The notes under the pieces are model-generated. The model saw nothing but the letters and a program-made list of their open reading frames with translations. It searched no databases and had not been told where the DNA came from. Shown piece after piece: positions 60,824 through 64,000 of a DNA stretch of 64,000 nucleotides. How positions within the stretch are numbered: the stretch's first letter is position 1; every line of letters starts with the position of its first letter. The position numbers and the translations under genes are program-made. The DNA comes from Oerskovia paurometabola. GTDB taxonomy: Bacteria; Actinomycetota; Actinomycetes; Actinomycetales; Cellulomonadaceae. The stretch spans positions 310,001 to 374,000 of the forward strand of contig NZ_JAFBBV010000001.1 of the NCBI RefSeq assembly GCF_016907365.1. Direction: 5' to 3'.

Positions 60824-61834
60824 CTATCGAGCCGCCGTGCTCCCGCGCACCACGAGGCTCGTCGCGAGGTCCATGCGCGTGTTCGTCACATCGCCCTCGC
60901 GGGCCTTGAGGACGAGTCGCGCCGCCTCCTGGCCCATCTCCTGGAGCGGCTGGTGGACCGTGGTCAGCGCGGGGCTCGACCAACGGGCCACGGGGACGTC
61001 GTCGTACCCGACGATCGAGAGGTCCTCGGGGACGCGGAGCCCGTGGCGGCGCGCGGCCTCGAGCACGCCGAGGGCCTGGAGGTCGGAGCCCGCGAAGATC
61101 GCGGTGGGCGGCTCGGGCAGGTTCAGGAGCTCCTCGGCGCGGTCGGTGCCGCCCTGCGGGTGGAAGTCGCCGAACCGCACGAGGTCGGGGTCGGCCGCGA
61201 TCCCGGCCGTGCCGAGCGCCGAGCGGTAGCCGTCGAGGCGTGCGAGCGAGCACATCATGTCCTCGGGGCCCGTGATGACGCCGATGCGGCGGTGGCCGAG
61301 CTCGATGAGGTGACGAGTGGCCATGAGCCCGCCCTGCCAGTTCGCGGAGCCGACCGACGGGACGTCGGGCTCGGGATCCCCTGCGGGGTCGATGACCGCG
61401 AACGGGATGGCACGTGAGCGGAGCTGTTCCTTGACGGCCGCGGGCAGCGTCGAGAAGACGAGCACGACGCCGAGCGGCCGGCGCGCGAGGACCCCCTCGA
61501 TCCACTCGGGCCCGGGGGCGTGCCGGGTGCCCGACTCGGTCAGCACGACGCTCGCCCCGTGCTCGCGCGCGACGTCCTCGACGCCGCGGATGAGCTCCAT
61601 GGCCCAGATGCTCTCGAGCTCGTGGAACACGATCTCGATGAGGGGGGCCGAGGCGGTGGGGCTCTTGCGGCGCCGGTAGCCGTGCTGGACGAGCAGCGCC
61701 TCGACCCGGTCGCGGGTCCCCGCGGACACGTCGGTGCGCCCGTTGAGCACCTTGGACACGGTCGAGAGGGACACCTGGGCCTCGGCCGCCACGGCGGCGA
61801 GGGTGACCCGGCCGGGAAGAACGTCGTCGGTCAT
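60824..61834 (-). CDS. LacI-family transcriptional regulator
   Basis: A 336-aa repressor. The helix-turn-helix with hinge (VTLAAVAAEAQVSLSTVSKVLNG, 10-32 in parts) is followed by a sugar-binding-protein-like effector domain ending in VGYDDVPVARWSSPALTTVHQPLQEMG. It is divergent from a sugar ABC importer and very likely its repressor. Matching GAAAGTTTCG-type sites lie at 61860-61869 and 62002-62012, near both starts. TACGCT 7 nt before the ATG on the minus strand suggests a leaderless mRNA. Confidence 0.92.
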   Translation of the reverse strand: MTDDVLPGRVTLAAVAAEAQVSLSTVSKVLNGRTDVSAGTRDRVEALLVQHGYRRRKSPTASAPLIEIVFHELESIWAMELIRGVEDVAREHGASVVLTESGTRHAPGPEWIEGVLARRPLGVVLVFSTLPAAVKEQLRSRAIPFAVIDPAGDPEPDVPSVGSANWQGGLMATRHLIELGHRRIGVITGPEDMMCSLARLDGYRSALGTAGIAADPDLVRFGDFHPQGGTDRAEELLNLPEPPTAIFAGSDLQALGVLEAARRHGLRVPEDLSIVGYDDVPVARWSSPALTTVHQPLQEMGQEAARLVLKAREGDVTNTRMDLATSLVVRGSTAAR

Positions 61835-61859
61835 GCCGGTCAGCGTAGCGCCTCGGACA

Positions 61860-61869
61860 GAAAGTTTCG
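61860..61869. promoter_or_regulatory. Candidate LacI-regulator operator near its own start
   Basis: GAAAGTTTCG, the same 10 bases as in the importer-side site (62002-62012) read on the opposite strand. It lies 26-35 nt upstream of the regulator start, at its promoter, suggesting autoregulation. Confidence 0.5.
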
Positions 61870-61940
61870 ACGGGTGAACTCCGAGGTCTCGGCGGGCAGT
61901 TCTCAGGGTTCTCGCAGCAGATAACGGTTCAGACTCGGTG

Positions 61941-61969
61941 TTGACCGCGAGCACTTCGCGTCTTAGAGT
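61941..61969 (+). promoter_or_regulatory. Sigma-A-type promoter of the sugar importer
   Basis: TTGACC (61941-61946), a 17-nt spacer and TAGAGT (61964-61969), the clearest housekeeping-type promoter in the window. CGCGA-N5-TCGCG (61946-61960) occupies the spacer. Confidence 0.7.
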
Positions 61970-61986
61970 CCAGGGCAACCGAGTAC

Positions 61987-62016
61987 TTTCGGCGCAGACG
62001 CCGAAACTTTCGAAAG
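61987..62016 (+). promoter_or_regulatory. Operator palindromes downstream of the importer promoter
   Basis: TTTCGGCG-CAGA-CGCCGAAA (61987-62006) and CTTTCGAAAG (62007-62016) are adjacent perfect palindromes in the expected 5' leader, overlapping CGAAACTTTCG (62002-62012). Probable binding sites of the divergent LacI regulator. Confidence 0.6.
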
Positions 62017-62022
62017 GGTTCG

Positions 62023-63333
62023 ATGATGAACACAAGAACGCGGAAGTCGCTCACGGCCGCCGCCGTGGCGTCGGCGCTGGTCCTCCCGCTCGCAGCGTGC
62101 GCGAGCGGGGACTCCGGTGGGTCGAGCCGCCCCGAGAACGAGATCCACGTGATGGTCTACGGGGACGCGACCAACAAGGTCGAGCAGCAGATGGTCGACA
62201 CCTTCAACGAGACCTCGGACGTCAAGGTCGTCCTCGACACCATCCCCGGCGCCGACTACCAGCAGAAGCTCCAGACGATCATCGACACCAACGCGGCGCC
62301 GGACGTCTTCTTCAACTGGGGCGGCGGCTCGATCGAGCCCTTCGTCGACGCCGACCTGCTGCTCCCCCTCGACGACTTCATCGCCGAGGACCCCCAGCTC
62401 AAGGACGCGTTCCTGCCCGCGGTGTTCAACTCGGCCGTGATCGACGGCAAGTCCTACGGCATCCCCATGCGCGGCACGCAGCCCGTCATGCTGTTCCACA
62501 ACAAGCAGGTCCTCGCGGACGCGGGCATCGAGGCCCCCCAGACCTGGGACGAGCTCCTCGCCGCAGTCGAGACCCTCAAGGCCAAGGGCGTCACCCCGAT
62601 CGCCCTCGGTGGCGCCGACCAGTGGCCGACCCTCATGTGGTACCAGTACGCGTTCGACCGCGTCGCGGGGCCCGAGCTCTTCGAGAAGGCCCTCGCGGGC
62701 GAGACCGACGTGTGGGACTCGGCAGAGAGCCACGAGGCGCTCGACAAGCTGTCCGAGCTCATCGACGCGGGCGCGTTCGGCACCAACTTCGACTCCGTGA
62801 AGTTCACCGACGGCGGCTCGCCCGCGCTCCTGCGCACGGGCAAGGCGGCGTTCGAGCTCATGGGCTCGTGGAACTACTCGACGCACTACGACGTCGACCC
62901 CGAGTGGACCGACGCCAACCTCGGCTACACGGCCTTCCCCGCGATCGACGGCGGCAAGGGCGACGCGGCCAACATCACGGGCAACACCAACAACTTCTAC
63001 TCGGTGCTCGCCACGACGCGTTACCCGGACGCCGTGCGTGACTTCCTCCAGCTCATGTACTCGGACGAGTTCGTCGAGGCGCAGCTCGCGATCGGCAACC
63101 TGCCGACCACGACCAACACCGAGCAGTTCCTGGACCAGGCCGCGAGCCCCGACTACGCCGCCTTCCAGTTCGACCTCGTGAAGAACGCGCCGCACTTCCA
63201 GATGTCCTGGGACCAGGCGTTCCCCCCGGCTGCCGGCACCCCGCTGAAGATCGCGGTCCAGCAGTTCTTCAGCGGCCAGATCGACGCCGACGGCTTCATC
63301 GCTGCGATGAAGTCCCTGCCGGCCTCGCGCTGA
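62023..63333 (+). CDS. Carbohydrate ABC transporter substrate-binding lipoprotein
   Basis: A 436-aa extracellular binding protein of the SBP_bac_1 family (CUT1 type). Signal peptide with lipobox LAAC, then EIHVMVYGDATNKVEQQMVDTFNE, PDVFFNWGGGSIEPFVDADLL, YGIPMRGTQPVMLFHNKQVL and TWDELLAAVETLKAKGVTPIALGG (in parts), all family-typical. The ligand is probably an oligosaccharide or sugar derivative. GAAAGGG before ATG 62023 is the ribosome site; an ATG one codon later is equivalent. The divergent LacI protein is the likely regulator. Confidence 0.92.
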   Translation: MMNTRTRKSLTAAAVASALVLPLAACASGDSGGSSRPENEIHVMVYGDATNKVEQQMVDTFNETSDVKVVLDTIPGADYQQKLQTIIDTNAAPDVFFNWGGGSIEPFVDADLLLPLDDFIAEDPQLKDAFLPAVFNSAVIDGKSYGIPMRGTQPVMLFHNKQVLADAGIEAPQTWDELLAAVETLKAKGVTPIALGGADQWPTLMWYQYAFDRVAGPELFEKALAGETDVWDSAESHEALDKLSELIDAGAFGTNFDSVKFTDGGSPALLRTGKAAFELMGSWNYSTHYDVDPEWTDANLGYTAFPAIDGGKGDAANITGNTNNFYSVLATTRYPDAVRDFLQLMYSDEFVEAQLAIGNLPTTTNTEQFLDQAASPDYAAFQFDLVKNAPHFQMSWDQAFPPAAGTPLKIAVQQFFSGQIDADGFIAAMKSLPASR

Positions 63334-63358
63334 CCCGGTCCCCCGGACGGAGATCGTC

Positions 63359-64000
63359 ATGACCACCCGCGCACCCCAGGGGCGCACGCGCCCGGGCGCC
63401 GCCGACCTCCAGGTCGGTCGCCCGGGCGTGGTCTGGGCCCTGCCCGCCGCCCTGTTCTTCGGGCTCTTCGCCCTCCTGCCCATGGTCCTCGTGCTCGTGC
63501 TGTCGTTCACGCAGTGGAGCGGCCTGGGCAGCCCCGAGTTCGTCGGGACCGAGAACTGGTCCCGTCTCCTCGACGACCCCGTGATGCTCAAGAGCATCGG
63601 GCTCTCGCTCGTGCTGACGGCGCTCGGCGTCGCGACCCAGACCCCGGTCGCGATGCTGCTGGGCGTGTGGGCCGCGGGCCACCAGTGGAACCGTGCGGTG
63701 CTCTCGGCGATCTTCTTCGTGCCGCTCCTGCTGTCCGCGGCCGCGGTGTCGGTCCTGTGGCGCGCGGTGCTCGACCCGAACTTCGGCGTCCCGGCCCAGA
63801 TGGAGTGGCTGTTCGGCGACGGCAACCTGTTCGGCAACCAGTCGACCGCGATCGCGGTCCTGGTGTTCGTGAGCCTGTGGCAGTTCACGCCGCTGCACGC
63901 CCTGATCTACCAGGGCGCCGCGAAGGCCGTGCCGCCCATGCTCTACGAGGCGGCCGAGATCGACGGCGCCGGGCGTGTGCGCTCGTTCTTCGCGATCACG
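63359..64000 (+). CDS. Carbohydrate ABC transporter permease, 3' truncated by window end
   Basis: The first 214 codons of a MalF/LacF-type permease, open at the right edge. A basic head is followed by helices at about 22-45, 85-105, 115-140 and 160-185. ALPAALFFGLFALLPMVLVLVLSFTQWSG, FVPLLLSAAAVSVLWRAVLDPNFG and the beginning of the EAA loop (LYEAAEIDGAGRVRSFF) are seen in parts. GGAG lies 6-8 nt before ATG 63359, 25 bp after the binding-protein stop. The second permease is expected beyond the window. Confidence 0.92.
   Translation, partial: MTTRAPQGRTRPGAADLQVGRPGVVWALPAALFFGLFALLPMVLVLVLSFTQWSGLGSPEFVGTENWSRLLDDPVMLKSIGLSLVLTALGVATQTPVAMLLGVWAAGHQWNRAVLSAIFFVPLLLSAAAVSVLWRAVLDPNFGVPAQMEWLFGDGNLFGNQSTAIAVLVFVSLWQFTPLHALIYQGAAKAVPPMLYEAAEIDGAGRVRSFFAIT

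Overview
The window is GC-rich DNA (clearly above 70% G+C by eye) with strongly G/C-ending codons, F420-dependent (LLM-class) enzyme genes, DevR/DevS-type regulation, lipobox-bearing solute-binding proteins and many leaderless-looking starts. This points to a high-GC actinobacterium, most likely a Micrococcales member of the Cellulomonas/Oerskovia/Cellulosimicrobium kind (inference; no rRNA or other taxonomic marker is present). No tRNA, rRNA, CRISPR array, insertion sequence or prophage was seen. About 57 protein genes are supported. A consensus parS centromere site inside sbcD suggests, but does not prove, an origin-proximal position.

Left part (1-24 kb). A truncated acyltransferase gene faces a PAP2-phosphatase/diacylglycerol-kinase fusion. 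Then come a DevR-like response regulator and a DevS-like GAF histidine kinase, in convergent orientation, with a MazEF-like toxin-antitoxin pair wedged between them. A DoxX membrane-protein gene follows with a perfect DevR-box-like palindrome upstream. Next are an APH-like kinase-fold protein, a coiled-coil lipoprotein, a VanY-type peptidase coupled to a nucleoside deaminase, an ABC-F ribosome-protection ATPase behind a tiny-uORF leader, a PrsW protease with a membrane partner, YbaK, a STAS protein, SbcCD, a type-5 uracil-DNA glycosylase, a VOC protein, a Bcr/CflA efflux pump and an LLM oxidoreductase.

Middle part (24-46 kb). An LmeA-like lipid-binding protein and an AlkZ-like glycosylase are followed by two overlapping ABC exporter half-transporters with a long regulated leader. 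A polar amino acid ABC importer comes next, with two tandem binding proteins. After it lie an Excalibur-domain protein, a very large RecB-like nuclease/DEDD exonuclease/SF1 helicase fusion, a transglutaminase-fold protein, two poorly known small proteins, a cold-shock protein with a structured leader, a polysaccharide deacetylase and an aldo/keto reductase.

Right part (45-64 kb). A complete livKHMGF branched-chain amino acid importer is followed by a DnaA-box-like cluster. Then come a NagZ-like lipoprotein, a carboxymuconolactone-decarboxylase-family protein, a TetR regulator and an FBP/FusB-like zinc-finger protein. A tight, unusual three-gene operon (amidohydrolase, S41 peptidase, UDG-superfamily protein) follows, then a GT-C-type membrane protein and a small membrane protein. 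The window ends with a LacI regulator divergent from a carbohydrate ABC importer cut by the window edge.

Two copies of a 57-bp palindrome with identical 23-11-23 geometry lie 21 kb apart and act as apparent terminators. Recurrent TANNNT-N6/7-ATG starts indicate widespread leaderless translation. All functional statements rest on reading the sequence and on recalled family knowledge; no database search was run.
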